A stretch of 64,000 bases of DNA from assembly GCF_020687805.1 (NCBI RefSeq), contig NZ_JAJEWQ010000001.1, forward strand, positions 186,001 through 250,000, read 5' to 3'. The notes under the pieces are model-generated. The model ran no database searches. It saw only the letters and a list, made by a program, of their open reading frames with translations, and was not told where the DNA came from. The position numbers were made by a program, and so were the translations under genes. Shown here piece after piece: positions 10,952 through 19,110 of the stretch (positions within the stretch are counted from its first letter, which is position 1; each line of letters begins with the position of its first letter). The stretch is from Planctobacterium marinum. Lineage in GTDB: Bacteria > Pseudomonadota > Gammaproteobacteria > Enterobacterales > Alteromonadaceae.

Positions 10952-10970
10952 CTTATCCACAGTGGATAAG
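10952..10970. repeat. 19-bp palindrome containing a consensus DnaA box
   Basis: CTTATCCAC-A-GTGGATAAG has perfect 9-bp arms around one central base. It contains TTATCCACA, the consensus DnaA box, on the plus strand, and a one-mismatch copy in inverted orientation. It lies three bases past the stop of the Nudix gene and about 100 bases upstream of sdaA. Hairpin or protein-site function is unproven; no T tract follows. Confidence 0.6.
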
Positions 10971-10972
10971 TG

Positions 10973-11539
10973 TCAAGTCAGGTGCCGGGAAAGTGCTCTG
11001 ATAAATGCCGCGGTTGCTCCCCAAATCATGTGTTCCTGCCAGGGAATAAAATAAACCGGATAAACGCTGTTATTGCGCTTCACGGTATGCACCAGATGGT
11101 TGTCATGGTTTATCACTGTCGCCAGGGGTACTTCAAATACCTGATCCACTTCATCCTGATTAATCACCAGATCAAAGTCCGGTTTTACCAGGCTGACATA
11201 GGGCGTGACCTCATAACGGGAAATTGTTCTGAAAGTGGGTAATGTACCCACAATATCGATGTTTTCTCTTTTGAGACCAATTTCTTCTTCAGTTTCTCTG
11301 AGTGCAGTTGCCTTGAGATCGATATCCGTATCATCAACACGGCCACCCGGGAAACTGATTTGTCCGGCATGGTGTTTGAGGTGAGAGGCCCTGCGGGTCA
11401 ACAACACTGAAAGCTCATCGCGCATGACCAGTGGGATCAGTACGGCAGCAGGCTTGCCTTTTTGACGCAACGGATAGTCCGGCTCGGGAGTAATATTGCG
11501 CGCGTGGTAAAAGCGTTGCTTAAATTCCTCCAGTTTCAT
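10973..11539 (-). CDS. nudL: Nudix hydrolase, CoA pyrophosphatase (NudL/YeaB) type
   Basis: 188 residues. The segment VLLTRRASHLKHHAGQISFP followed by GG (about 45-66) is the CoA-pyrophosphatase (UPF0035) signature. It is directly followed by the Nudix box GRVDDTDIDLKATALRETEE with EIGL. As in NudL relatives, aspartate replaces the first glutamate of the general Nudix consensus. The family splits CoA and CoA esters into 3',5'-ADP and phosphopantetheine. The start overlaps the pabB stop by four bases (ATGA), so it is co-translated with pabB. Confidence 0.9.
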   Translation of the reverse strand: MKLEEFKQRFYHARNITPEPDYPLRQKGKPAAVLIPLVMRDELSVLLTRRASHLKHHAGQISFPGGRVDDTDIDLKATALRETEEEIGLKRENIDIVGTLPTFRTISRYEVTPYVSLVKPDFDLVINQDEVDQVFEVPLATVINHDNHLVHTVKRNNSVYPVYFIPWQEHMIWGATAAFIRALSRHLT

Positions 11540-13023
11540 AGGACCTTCTTTCTGACAAAACGTATCGTAGGCAGGATTTTTTTCACCTTGTGAAAGGTTT
11601 CTTCATATTCCGCTTGCGGCTCTGAGTCAGCAACGATACCTCCACCCGCCCAGCAGTATACCTGGCCTGATTCAAACAGTAAGGTGCGGATACAGATGCT
11701 GCTGTCAAAATCCTGATTTACGCCCAGATAGAAAATGCTACCGCAATAAATATTGCGCCGATGAGGTTCTAACTCATCGATAACTTCCATTGCGCGGATT
11801 TTGGGTGCGCCGGTTATCGAGCCGCCGGGAAAGGCATCCTGCAACAATTGCAAAGGGTGGCTGGACGGTTTTAACCGGGCCCGAATAGTACTGACCATGT
11901 GATGCACGGCACTGAATGACTCAATTTCAAAAAGCCCGGTAACCTTTACACTATTGGCCACCGCATTTTTACTGATGTCATTGCGCAGTAAGTCTACGAT
12001 CATCAGGTTTTCGGCCTGATCTTTTTCTGAATTTATCAGTGCCTGCCGGGAGTCTTCGTCATCAATAGGATCGTTAAATCTGGGACGGGTACCCTTGATC
12101 GGTTTAGTTTCAATAATATCGCCTTTAACAGACAAAAAACGCTCGGGAGAGCAACTGATAATGCAGCTTTCATCATTGCGAATAAAGGCTGAAAATGGTG
12201 CCGGATTAACTTCAGTCAGCGCTTCAAAAGCGGCCCATTCTGAACCCTGATAAGGGGCTTTAAAACGCTGCGCCAGATTTACCTGATAACAATCACCTGC
12301 CAGCAGATATTCGTGAATTCTATCCAGCTTTTGCAAATAATCAGCTTCACCCATATTGCTTTGCCATGTTTCGGTAAGGCGGAACTCCGCGGTTTGTCTG
12401 GGTTGATTTTGCCATGGCTGATAAAATCGCTGCCCGGCTGAGGGAATCGTAACCAGATTAAACCTCGGACAAGCAAACTCTTCACTAAAACACAAATACG
12501 CTTTTTTAGTGGCCTGGTTTTCTAACACACTCCAACTGTAAAAGTTGGCGGTAAAAACCGGCGTTTGATACTCGTCCAATGCGCTACCGGGCAGAATTTC
12601 CAGGAAGCGACCAAAATCATAAGCCGCAAACCCTATCAGACCACATTGAAAGGGCAGGTCTATACTGTTTTTCGAGGTATCGCCAAACAGCCGGATTTTA
12701 ATCTCATGAGCTTTGTTGACAATGTCTGCCGGACGGATAGTGGCATTGTTAAATTCGTTGTATACCGCCTGCAATTTTTTTTGCCCTGAGTCAGGCATAT
12801 GCCAGCTGTCATCAATCTGGTAGTGACAACTTAAGCGCCCATCGGCAAACAGTTTTAAGGTGAAAATAGGGGAGCCGCTGGCTATGTGAAATTTGGCGTT
12901 TTCATGAGTCGAATCCCCGGAATGCAACAGGACCGCACCGGCGGTATTTTCTATGCTTGAAAACCAGTCTGTTAAACAACGAAATGGACTAAATTTTATA
13001 CGGTCGACGGTAACGTTATGCAT
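11536..13023 (-). CDS. pabB: Aminodeoxychorismate synthase component I
   Basis: 495 residues of the anthranilate/ADC synthase component I family. Diagnostic segments are IIETKPIKGTRPRFND, DQAENLMIVDLLRNDISKNA and PGGSITGAPKIRAMEVIDEL. The PIKGT lysine context is that of PabB, which forms the covalent intermediate, rather than TrpE. With PabA it converts chorismate and glutamine to 4-amino-4-deoxychorismate for folate. Its 3' end overlaps the Nudix gene, and a shared pabB-nudL transcript is common in gammaproteobacteria. Confidence 0.93.
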   Translation of the reverse strand: MHNVTVDRIKFSPFRCLTDWFSSIENTAGAVLLHSGDSTHENAKFHIASGSPIFTLKLFADGRLSCHYQIDDSWHMPDSGQKKLQAVYNEFNNATIRPADIVNKAHEIKIRLFGDTSKNSIDLPFQCGLIGFAAYDFGRFLEILPGSALDEYQTPVFTANFYSWSVLENQATKKAYLCFSEEFACPRFNLVTIPSAGQRFYQPWQNQPRQTAEFRLTETWQSNMGEADYLQKLDRIHEYLLAGDCYQVNLAQRFKAPYQGSEWAAFEALTEVNPAPFSAFIRNDESCIISCSPERFLSVKGDIIETKPIKGTRPRFNDPIDDEDSRQALINSEKDQAENLMIVDLLRNDISKNAVANSVKVTGLFEIESFSAVHHMVSTIRARLKPSSHPLQLLQDAFPGGSITGAPKIRAMEVIDELEPHRRNIYCGSIFYLGVNQDFDSSICIRTLLFESGQVYCWAGGGIVADSEPQAEYEETFHKVKKILPTIRFVRKKVL

Positions 13024-13085
13024 GTGAGTCTTAAAAACTGTGAAATTCTTATTCTGATTTTAGGTAATTGCTAGTGCAGCGTTGC

Positions 13086-13110
13086 TGATAACCGGCCGTG
13101 CAGGTTATCA
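13086..13110. promoter_or_regulatory. Inverted repeat in the pabB/fumarase divergent region
   Basis: TGATAACC-N9-GGTTATCA has perfect 8-bp arms in the 257-base gap between pabB (minus) and fumarase (plus). A second pair, TAGTGCT (13149-13155) and AGCACTA (13182-13188), lies closer to fumarase. They may be operators or a weak pabB leader hairpin; no regulator is assigned. Confidence 0.3.
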
Positions 13111-13280
13111 TAAAAGCGGTATTCTACCTTAGATTAAGGGGATTACAGTAGTGCTGACTTTGCATAATCGGCAAAAGGGCTAGCACTAAATCACATTTAA
13201 GTTAGACTTTAGCCACCATCGAGCTGTGCCCCGGCATTTTCGTGGCTCGTTTTTGTTAATTATTCCACAATGAGGTAATC

Positions 13281-14807
13281 ATGGCCGTTATCCGTCAGCA
13301 AGACTTTATCGATAGTATTCAGGACGCGTTGCAATTTATTTCTTACTACCACCCCCTGGACTATGTAAAAGCGGTTGAGCAGGCTTATCTGAAAGAAGAA
13401 AGTCAGGCGGCAAAAGATGCCATGGCACAGATTCTGATCAATTCACGAATGTCAGCGGAAGGCAAACGCCCGATTTGTCAGGATACCGGCATTGTGACCT
13501 GTTTTGTTAAAATTGGTATGGGCGTAAGCTGGGACAAAACCGACATGACAGTGCAGCAAATGGTGGACGAGGGCACACGCCGTGCTTACCTTGACCCGTC
13601 TAACCCATTGCGTGCCTCCATCGTTGCTGATCCTGCCGGCGCCCGTAAGAACACAAAAGATAATACTCCAGCGGTAGTTCACCTGGATATGGTGGAAGGC
13701 GATAAAATAGAAGTCATGATTGCCGCTAAAGGTGGTGGCTCTGAAAACAAATCCAAAATGGTAATGTTAAACCCCAGTGATTCTATTGCAGACTGGGTAG
13801 AAAAAACATTACCTACTATGGGCGCAGGATGGTGTCCGCCGGGAATGTTAGGCATTGGCATTGGCGGCACTGCGGAGAAAGCTGCGGTGTTGGCAAAAGA
13901 AAGTCTGATGGACCCCGTTGATATTCAGGAACTCATGGAACGCGGCGCAGAAACCACCGAAGAAAAACTGCGCCTGGAAATCTTTGACAGGGTTAACAGG
14001 CTGGGTATTGGTGCTCAGGGACTGGGCGGTTTAACAACTGTGGTTGATATCAAAATTAAATCTATGCCTACTCACGCCGCCTCAAAACCGGTGGCCATGA
14101 TCCCCAATTGTGCGGCCACGCGCCATGCTCATTTTTATCTGGATGGGTCGGGTCCGGCGGAATTAAAAGCCCCGAAACTGGAAGACTGGCCAGAAGTTAC
14201 CTGGGAAGTGGGTGAAAATACCCGCCGGGTTAATCTCGATGAACTGACCAAAGAATCCATCCAGGACTGGAAAATGGGCGAAACTGTTTTATTGTCTGGA
14301 AAGTTATTAACCGGTCGTGATGCTGCTCATAAGCGTATCCAGGGTATGCTGGAAAACGGAGAAGGCCTGCCAGACGGCGTTGATCTGAACAATCGTTTTA
14401 TCTATTACGTAGGTCCGGTCGATGCGGTGGGTGATGAAGCTGTCGGTCCGGCAGGTCCAACTACGGCGACCCGCATGGATAAATTCACTGACATGATGCT
14501 GGAACAAACCGGCCTGATTGGTATGGTTGGTAAAGCAGAACGCGGGCCTTCAACGGTAGAAAGCATTGCCAAAAACCATGCTGTATATCTGATGGCCGTT
14601 GGTGGCGCCGCTTATCTGGTATCCAAAGCCATTAAAAAGGCGCGCGTGGTTGCTTTTGAAGATTTGGGTATGGAAGCCATCTACGAATTTGAAGTGGAAG
14701 ATATGCCGGTAACTGTGGCGGTAGACAGCAAAGGTAACAACGCCCACGCTGATGGCCCTGCGATCTGGAAAGCGAAAATTGCCGACCTGGATAAAGCGCT
14801 GAGCTAA
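13281..14807 (+). CDS. fumA: Fumarate hydratase, class I (4Fe-4S)
   Basis: 508 residues. The N-terminal alpha-type domain has KRPICQDTGIVTCFVKIGMG, where the cysteine is an Fe-S ligand, then GGSENKSKMVMLNP. The C-terminal beta-type domain has RDAAHKRI and AVGPAGPTTATRMDKFTDMM. It interconverts fumarate and malate in the TCA cycle. It is shorter than E. coli FumA (about 548) but has both domains. A T-rich hairpin terminator follows. Class I rather than class II (FumC) is clear from the QDTG and GPTTATRMD motifs. Confidence 0.95.
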   Translation: MAVIRQQDFIDSIQDALQFISYYHPLDYVKAVEQAYLKEESQAAKDAMAQILINSRMSAEGKRPICQDTGIVTCFVKIGMGVSWDKTDMTVQQMVDEGTRRAYLDPSNPLRASIVADPAGARKNTKDNTPAVVHLDMVEGDKIEVMIAAKGGGSENKSKMVMLNPSDSIADWVEKTLPTMGAGWCPPGMLGIGIGGTAEKAAVLAKESLMDPVDIQELMERGAETTEEKLRLEIFDRVNRLGIGAQGLGGLTTVVDIKIKSMPTHAASKPVAMIPNCAATRHAHFYLDGSGPAELKAPKLEDWPEVTWEVGENTRRVNLDELTKESIQDWKMGETVLLSGKLLTGRDAAHKRIQGMLENGEGLPDGVDLNNRFIYYVGPVDAVGDEAVGPAGPTTATRMDKFTDMMLEQTGLIGMVGKAERGPSTVESIAKNHAVYLMAVGGAAYLVSKAIKKARVVAFEDLGMEAIYEFEVEDMPVTVAVDSKGNNAHADGPAIWKAKIADLDKALS

Positions 14808-14847
14808 TGTTCCAGCCGGTTTGGCATAGAATGCATTAGGCGTTTTG

Positions 14848-14880
14848 AAAGGCTGGTTGCTTTTGTAACCAGCCTTTTTT
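14848..14880 (+). terminator. Rho-independent terminator after fumarase
   Basis: AAAGGCTGGTT, an eight-base loop and AACCAGCCTTTTTT: a strong stem followed by a run of T residues, 40 bases after the fumA stop. Confidence 0.9.
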
Positions 14881-14917
14881 ATAACTGACGTATCGAACTA
14901 TTTTAACAAGGAATCCA

Positions 14918-16405
14918 ATGGCCTTAGATCCTGTTTTGTGGGCAATATCCGGTGCACTGGTGGCGGCGACTGTGGTGTTCATATTGCTTAAAATGCGCTT
15001 CAATAATCAGGTGCAGTTGGCACAGCAAACTCAGATAACCCACCAGATGCAATTGCAAACCTTGAACGAACAACTGGGGTTTTTAAAACAACAGGATGAA
15101 GTATTGCGCCAGGAAGCAATGCAGCTCAAACATCAAAATGAACTGCTGAATCGGCAGTTTATAGAGCAGTCTGAATCACTGAGCCAATACAAAATGCGCA
15201 ACGCCCGAATGGAACAGCAGTTACAGCAACTGAGCGGGCTGGAAGAAGAGAATGACGAATTACAGGAACAATTGGATAATTTAAAAAGTCTTTATGCAGA
15301 TACGCGTAACAACCTGGAATCAGAAAAAACCGCCCGAGAACACGAAAATAAAGCCGCCCAGGAAAAGTTACAGATTTTGCAAAACGCCGAACAGCAACTG
15401 CAAAAACAGTTTGAAAACCTGGCAAATCAAATCTTTAAAAACCACTCATCAGAGTTCGAAAAACACAGCCAACAAAAACTGGCGTTGTTGTTAGATCCGC
15501 TGAAACAGCAAATCGAAGGCTTTCGCAATCAGGTAAGTCAACAGGCGATACGGGAAGGACAGGAAAGAGCCTCACTGAAAACTGAAATTATCAATTTACA
15601 ACAACTCAATAAGAAGATAACCGAAGAAGCCTCAGCACTAACCCGTGCCCTGAAGGGTGACAATAAAAAACAGGGGAATTGGGGCGAAATGGTTTTGCAA
15701 AAAATTCTGGAAGAGAGTGGCCTGCGCGAAGGCCATGAATATGATACTCAGGTGAGCAAAAGACGAGAAGATGGCAAGTTACTGCAGCCAGATGTGTTGG
15801 TACACTTACCGGAAAACAAAGAAGTGATCATTGATTCCAAAGTCTCTTTGAATGCTTATGAACGGTTTTATAACGCTGGCTCGCAACAGGAGCAACAACG
15901 CTACCTCAAGGAGCATATCCAGTCCGTTAAAGGGCACATTAGAGAACTGGGGCGCAAGGAATATCACGACCTGCTGGGCGAACGAAGTCTGGAATACGTT
16001 TTAATGTTTATTCCGGTAGAGGGCGCGTTTATGCTGGCGCTCGACGAATCCCCTGAGCTGGTTAAACTGGCCATGGATTACAATGTATTGCTGGTGAGCC
16101 CGACCAATTTACTGGTAGCCTTGCGCACTATCCACAATATCTGGCAATATGAATACCAAAATCAAAATGCCCGCAACATTGCTAAAAAAGCAGCCGATCT
16201 GTACGACAAGTTTTATGGTTTTGTGGTGGATATGGAAAAGCTGGGCGAGGCAATCAATTCGGTACAAAAACGATTCAATGACGCCAACAGCAAACTCTAT
16301 GAAGGGCGTGGTAACCTCATCAAAAAAGCCGAAGAGTTTCAGTCTTTGGGGGTGCAGCCATCCAAAAAATTAACAGAAAACATGCTGAAAAACGCTGATT
16401 TGTGA
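14918..16405 (+). CDS. rmuC: DNA recombination protein RmuC
   Basis: 495 residues. There is an N-terminal membrane segment (about 7-25), then a long glutamine-rich coiled coil (about 30-170), then the conserved RmuC domain with GNWGEMVLQKILEESGLREG and LQPDVLVHLPENKEVIIDSK followed by VSLNAYERF. The domain is nuclease-like, and RmuC limits recombination at inverted repeats in E. coli. A clear AAGGA site precedes the ATG. It stands alone between fumA and the cyclic-nucleotide-binding genes. Its stop codon lies inside a CRP-like palindrome. Confidence 0.94.
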   Translation: MALDPVLWAISGALVAATVVFILLKMRFNNQVQLAQQTQITHQMQLQTLNEQLGFLKQQDEVLRQEAMQLKHQNELLNRQFIEQSESLSQYKMRNARMEQQLQQLSGLEEENDELQEQLDNLKSLYADTRNNLESEKTAREHENKAAQEKLQILQNAEQQLQKQFENLANQIFKNHSSEFEKHSQQKLALLLDPLKQQIEGFRNQVSQQAIREGQERASLKTEIINLQQLNKKITEEASALTRALKGDNKKQGNWGEMVLQKILEESGLREGHEYDTQVSKRREDGKLLQPDVLVHLPENKEVIIDSKVSLNAYERFYNAGSQQEQQRYLKEHIQSVKGHIRELGRKEYHDLLGERSLEYVLMFIPVEGAFMLALDESPELVKLAMDYNVLLVSPTNLLVALRTIHNIWQYEYQNQNARNIAKKAADLYDKFYGFVVDMEKLGEAINSVQKRFNDANSKLYEGRGNLIKKAEEFQSLGVQPSKKLTENMLKNADL

Positions 16406-16417
16406 GCCACTTCACAA
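16400..16417. promoter_or_regulatory. Consensus CRP-type site upstream of the cNMP-binding gene
   Basis: TTGTGA-GCCACT-TCACAA matches the CRP core TGTGA-N6-TCACA perfectly and is symmetric to six bases on each side, with A/T flanks. It overlaps the rmuC stop and lies 68 bases before the next start at 16485, a usual distance for CRP activation. Promoter boxes were not assigned. Confidence 0.6.
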
Positions 16418-16484
16418 TTTAAACCTGTGCTTACTAAGAATTACTACCGATATAGAAAGTAACTATCGCAAACAGGTTGCATCT

Positions 16485-16970
16485 ATGGATAACGTTAAAT
16501 TACTGGATATTCTGGGTCGCATTCCGCTGTTCAATGATTTGTCTGAGTCCGATCGTAAGGTAATTGTAGCAATGCCGAAAGCATTTGACGTTTTTTCTGC
16601 CGGTGATGTCATCGTCAGAGAAGGCGAAAAAGAAGCCTGTTTTTATATTTTACTGACGGGAATCGCCAAAGTATTTCTCAATGGACAGGAATTGGCCACA
16701 TTGCGTCCGCCACAATTTGTTGGTGAAGTGGGCTTTATTTGCAATGAACCGCGTATTGCCACTGTTATTGCCAAAGAGCAGGTCATGGCAATGAAGCTGG
16801 ATGCCGCAAACTTTTCCAAACTGCCAGGTGCCATAAGGGAAGCAGTGAAAGACCGTATTATTGCCGGTCTGATCGCCAGGTTGAGTGATGGCAATCAATC
16901 CTTAATGTTGTTGCGTAGTCGAAACAAGTATCCGACATCGGTAGCACAAGGGATGCGCAACATGAATTAA
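16485..16970 (+). CDS. Small cyclic-nucleotide-binding-domain protein (paralogue 1)
   Basis: 161 residues made almost entirely of one cNMP-binding beta-roll. IPLFNDLSESDRKVI begins the domain, and the phosphate-binding-cassette-like region is FVGEVGFICNEPRIATVIA (about 77-95), with Gly-Glu and Arg retained as in ligand-binding members. There is no DNA-binding domain or enzyme domain, so it is probably a sensor subunit or adaptor. It is followed 82 bases later by a close paralogue. A CRP-type site lies upstream. Confidence 0.8.
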   Translation: MDNVKLLDILGRIPLFNDLSESDRKVIVAMPKAFDVFSAGDVIVREGEKEACFYILLTGIAKVFLNGQELATLRPPQFVGEVGFICNEPRIATVIAKEQVMAMKLDAANFSKLPGAIREAVKDRIIAGLIARLSDGNQSLMLLRSRNKYPTSVAQGMRNMN

Positions 16971-17052
16971 AATTTCCGCTAGGCTTAATTGTTCAGGTGG
17001 CCTACAATCAACTCAGACAGAAAGGTTTTAGTGGCTGGAAGTCGCAGGAATT

Positions 17053-17568
17053 ATGAATAATTTAAAGTTAATGGAAATTCTTTCACGGGTCCCTTTGTTT
17101 AAGGATCTGCAGCCCATCGAAAGAGAGTCTGTACTCAAAATGCGCGCGGTATTCACGCCGATTAAATCCAAAGAGTGCTTTATCAAAGAAGGCGCACATG
17201 AACCCTGGTTCTACATTATCCTGGCTGGTAAAGCCACAGTTACCCACCGGGGCCGTAATATCGGTACCTTAATTCCTGGTCAGTTTATCGGTGAAGTAGG
17301 CTTCATCTGTAAAGAGCCTCGTTCAGCCTCCGTTATTGCCGAAGATGAAATGGTGGTGATGAAGGTGGATTACGAAGCGTTTCGCAAAATACCGGTAAGA
17401 ATACGGGAGTCCATCAAAGACAAGATTATTTCCGGTCTGGTGGACAGAACCATGCTGTTGAATGAAAAACTCATCAAGCAGGAAGATGAAATGGATCGGC
17501 TGAACACCCGGATAGCCGACTATGAAGCCGAAGCCGAAAACCGATTGCCCGGGCGCAAAAATAAATAA
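17053..17568 (+). CDS. Small cyclic-nucleotide-binding-domain protein (paralogue 2)
   Basis: 171 residues, similar to the preceding protein along its length (NLKLMEILSRVPLFKDLQPI aligns with NVKLLDILGRIPLFNDLSES). The cassette-like region is FIGEVGFICKEPRSASVIA. A charged C-terminal helix (NEKLIKQEDEMDRLNTRIAD and onward) may be a coiled coil for oligomerisation. The pair arose by tandem duplication. It lacks an output domain, so the partner is unknown. The REP-like region and the IS element begin directly downstream. Confidence 0.8.
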   Translation: MNNLKLMEILSRVPLFKDLQPIERESVLKMRAVFTPIKSKECFIKEGAHEPWFYIILAGKATVTHRGRNIGTLIPGQFIGEVGFICKEPRSASVIAEDEMVVMKVDYEAFRKIPVRIRESIKDKIISGLVDRTMLLNEKLIKQEDEMDRLNTRIADYEAEAENRLPGRKNK

Positions 17569-17616
17569 ATAATAGCGAAGGTATACCGTTATTGGTGGCT
17601 AATTAGGTAAATTTCA

Positions 17617-17633
17617 GGCGGGTGTCACGGTAA
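17617..17633 (+). repeat. REP-like unit
   Basis: GGCGGGTGTCACGGTAA resembles the ATGGGTGTCCTGATTAA units near the decayed RAYT gene at 33.5 kb. It faces the unit interrupted by the IS element, so the ancestral locus had an inverted pair with about 50 bases between. Confidence 0.45.
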
Positions 17634-17685
17634 TTCTACATGCGCGTTTGCGTGTCATTTACTTCAGAAAACTATGTGGACATAT

Positions 17686-17696
17686 ATGGTCACTCC
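17686..17696. repeat. Subterminal inverted repeat at the IS right end
   Basis: ATGGTCACTCC, the partner of GGAGTGGCCAT at 19100-19110 (10/11). An 11-base exact copy of TGGTCACTCCG also lies at 19039-19049 over the transposase ribosome binding site. Confidence 0.8.
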
Positions 17697-17796
17697 GGCT
17701 GAGTCAAGTGGATTCAGTCGCTTTTTGTGTTTTAAGGTACGCGTTTTAGTTAAGTCATTGTCTATTACCCTAAACAGTACACTGCATAATGAAATA

Positions 17797-17935
17797 CGGT
17801 CTTATGACATATATCCGGCGTCGTAATGACCTGGTTAGCTGGTCGCGCCCTCATGAGATCCAAGAAGTCTTATTCGCCTTAGCACCCACAATGTCTCAAA
17901 GACAGATGTCCACCCGAGGTTCCAAATAAGACATA
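17797..17935 (-). ncRNA. Candidate bridge RNA/seekRNA of the IS1111-type element
   Basis: Within the 3' non-coding region, GTCTTATT/AATAAGAC (17867-17874 with 17925-17932) encloses a loop containing the hairpin TGTCT-CAA-AGACA (17892-17904). On one side of this hairpin is TGTCCAC (17907-17913), the complement of the left flank GTGGACA. On the other side is CACCCA (17883-17888), matching the reconstructed target GGACACCCAT. A second segment has GACATATAT (17806-17814), identical to nine bases across the IS right junction (17679-17687). It also has TGAGAT (17854-17859), complementary to ATCTCA at the left end (19109-19114). RNA limits and transcript strand are inferred. Confidence 0.5.
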
Positions 17936-18007
17936 ACCGTTTAAATCATCAATGCTTGTTACCGCTCAATCCTGTGGTTAGTGTAAATGATTAATGAGTT
18001 CAGCATG

Positions 18008-19036
18008 TTACGCTGAACACGCGAGTTTGGCGTCAAAAGGCGTTTGCTTAGCCAGTACCGCCCAAATGATTCTTGCTAATTTATTGGCAAACGCGGTAAC
18101 ACATTTGCAGCTGTGCATTTTAGCTTTAATTTTTTGTAGCCATTTACTCACGTTATCATCGTGTTTATGGCACCAGTTCAGTACCGCTCTGGCACCGAGC
18201 ACAAGCATTCGCCTGAGACTCTGATTCCCTCGTTTGGTGATTTTGCCCATGCGATTCATTTCACCACTGGCATGTTGTGATGGTGTTAGCCCAATCCATG
18301 CCGCAAATTGACGACCATTTTTAAAAGAATGAATGTCGTTAACACTGGCCAAAATGGTAGCGGCGACATGAGGACCTACACCGGGAATACCCATGAGCAA
18401 AGCGTAGTCACTTCTGTCTGCAATTAACCCCTGAAGATAGTTGTCTGTTTCATCAATCCGAATTCTCATCTCTTGAATCTGGTCAAATAATTGCTGAATA
18501 AAACGTCTGGCAACATAACTGAGTTCATTGCTCGCATCTTCGAGTATCATAGGCACCGCTTTTAGCAATGCGCCGGGTTTGGTAGAACAAACTTCTCCAT
18601 ACTCTGCCAATAATCCGCGTAGTTGATTTATCGTGCTGGTACGTTGGCGTACCAACAACTCACGTATTCGTTGCAAAGATTGGATATCTTGTTGCTCAAC
18701 GGGCTTGATATCGATAAAACGAGTTTTCGGTCGAAACGAAGCCTCGGCTATCGCTAATGCATCATTGGCATCGTTCTTATTACCGACCAAAAAGGGTTTA
18801 ACAGCAAAAGCGGGAACACACTTCACAGTATGACCAATTTGCTCAATACGCCTCCCCCAAGGGTTGGCACTGTAGCACGCTTCCATTACAACCAGTGTCG
18901 GTTCAAATTGACGCAGTTCATTCAACAGATTGCTCCGCCGTACTTTATTGTTGGACAGAATTTGTCTGGACTCATCAAGGGCGCATACTTGAAAAATATT
19001 CTTTGCTAAGTCGATACTTATCACGCTACATTTCAT
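18008..19036 (-). CDS. IS110-family (IS1111-type) DEDD transposase
   Basis: 342 residues from the ATG at 19036, chosen because a GGAG site lies eight bases upstream. An upstream in-frame start at 19084 would add 16 residues without support. The N-terminal RuvC-like DEDD domain has SIDLAKNIFQVCALD, VVMEACYSANPWGRR and NKNDANDALAIAEA. The C-terminal Tnp_IS116 domain has LMGIPGVGPHVAATILASVN and FAAWIGLTPSQHASGE with the expected nucleophilic serine. The frame is intact, so the element may be active. The family inserts using a bridging RNA encoded in its non-coding end. Confidence 0.92.
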   Translation of the reverse strand: MKCSVISIDLAKNIFQVCALDESRQILSNNKVRRSNLLNELRQFEPTLVVMEACYSANPWGRRIEQIGHTVKCVPAFAVKPFLVGNKNDANDALAIAEASFRPKTRFIDIKPVEQQDIQSLQRIRELLVRQRTSTINQLRGLLAEYGEVCSTKPGALLKAVPMILEDASNELSYVARRFIQQLFDQIQEMRIRIDETDNYLQGLIADRSDYALLMGIPGVGPHVAATILASVNDIHSFKNGRQFAAWIGLTPSQHASGEMNRMGKITKRGNQSLRRMLVLGARAVLNWCHKHDDNVSKWLQKIKAKMHSCKCVTAFANKLARIIWAVLAKQTPFDAKLACSA

Positions 19037-19038
19037 AG

Positions 19039-19049
19039 TGGTCACTCCG
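19039..19049. repeat. Internal copy of the IS repeat over the transposase ribosome binding site
   Basis: TGGTCACTCCG is identical to 17687-17697 and is complementary to the left repeat at 19100-19110, 50 bases away. On the transcript it contains the GGAG of the transposase Shine-Dalgarno, so pairing with the left repeat would hide it. Confidence 0.55.
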
Positions 19050-19099
19050 TTAGATTGTTTGCTTGAACACTTCAATCTTGGCACATTGTGATGCCGATA

Positions 19100-19110
19100 G
19101 GAGTGGCCAT
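19100..19110. repeat. Subterminal inverted repeat at the IS left end
   Basis: GGAGTGGCCAT, 64 bases upstream of the transposase start and inverted relative to 17686-17696 with one mismatch. Confidence 0.8.

Noticed and set aside
19037-19084. 16-residue extension of the transposase
   Set aside because: No ribosome binding site, and IS110 transposases begin close to the MKCSVISIDLAKN segment.
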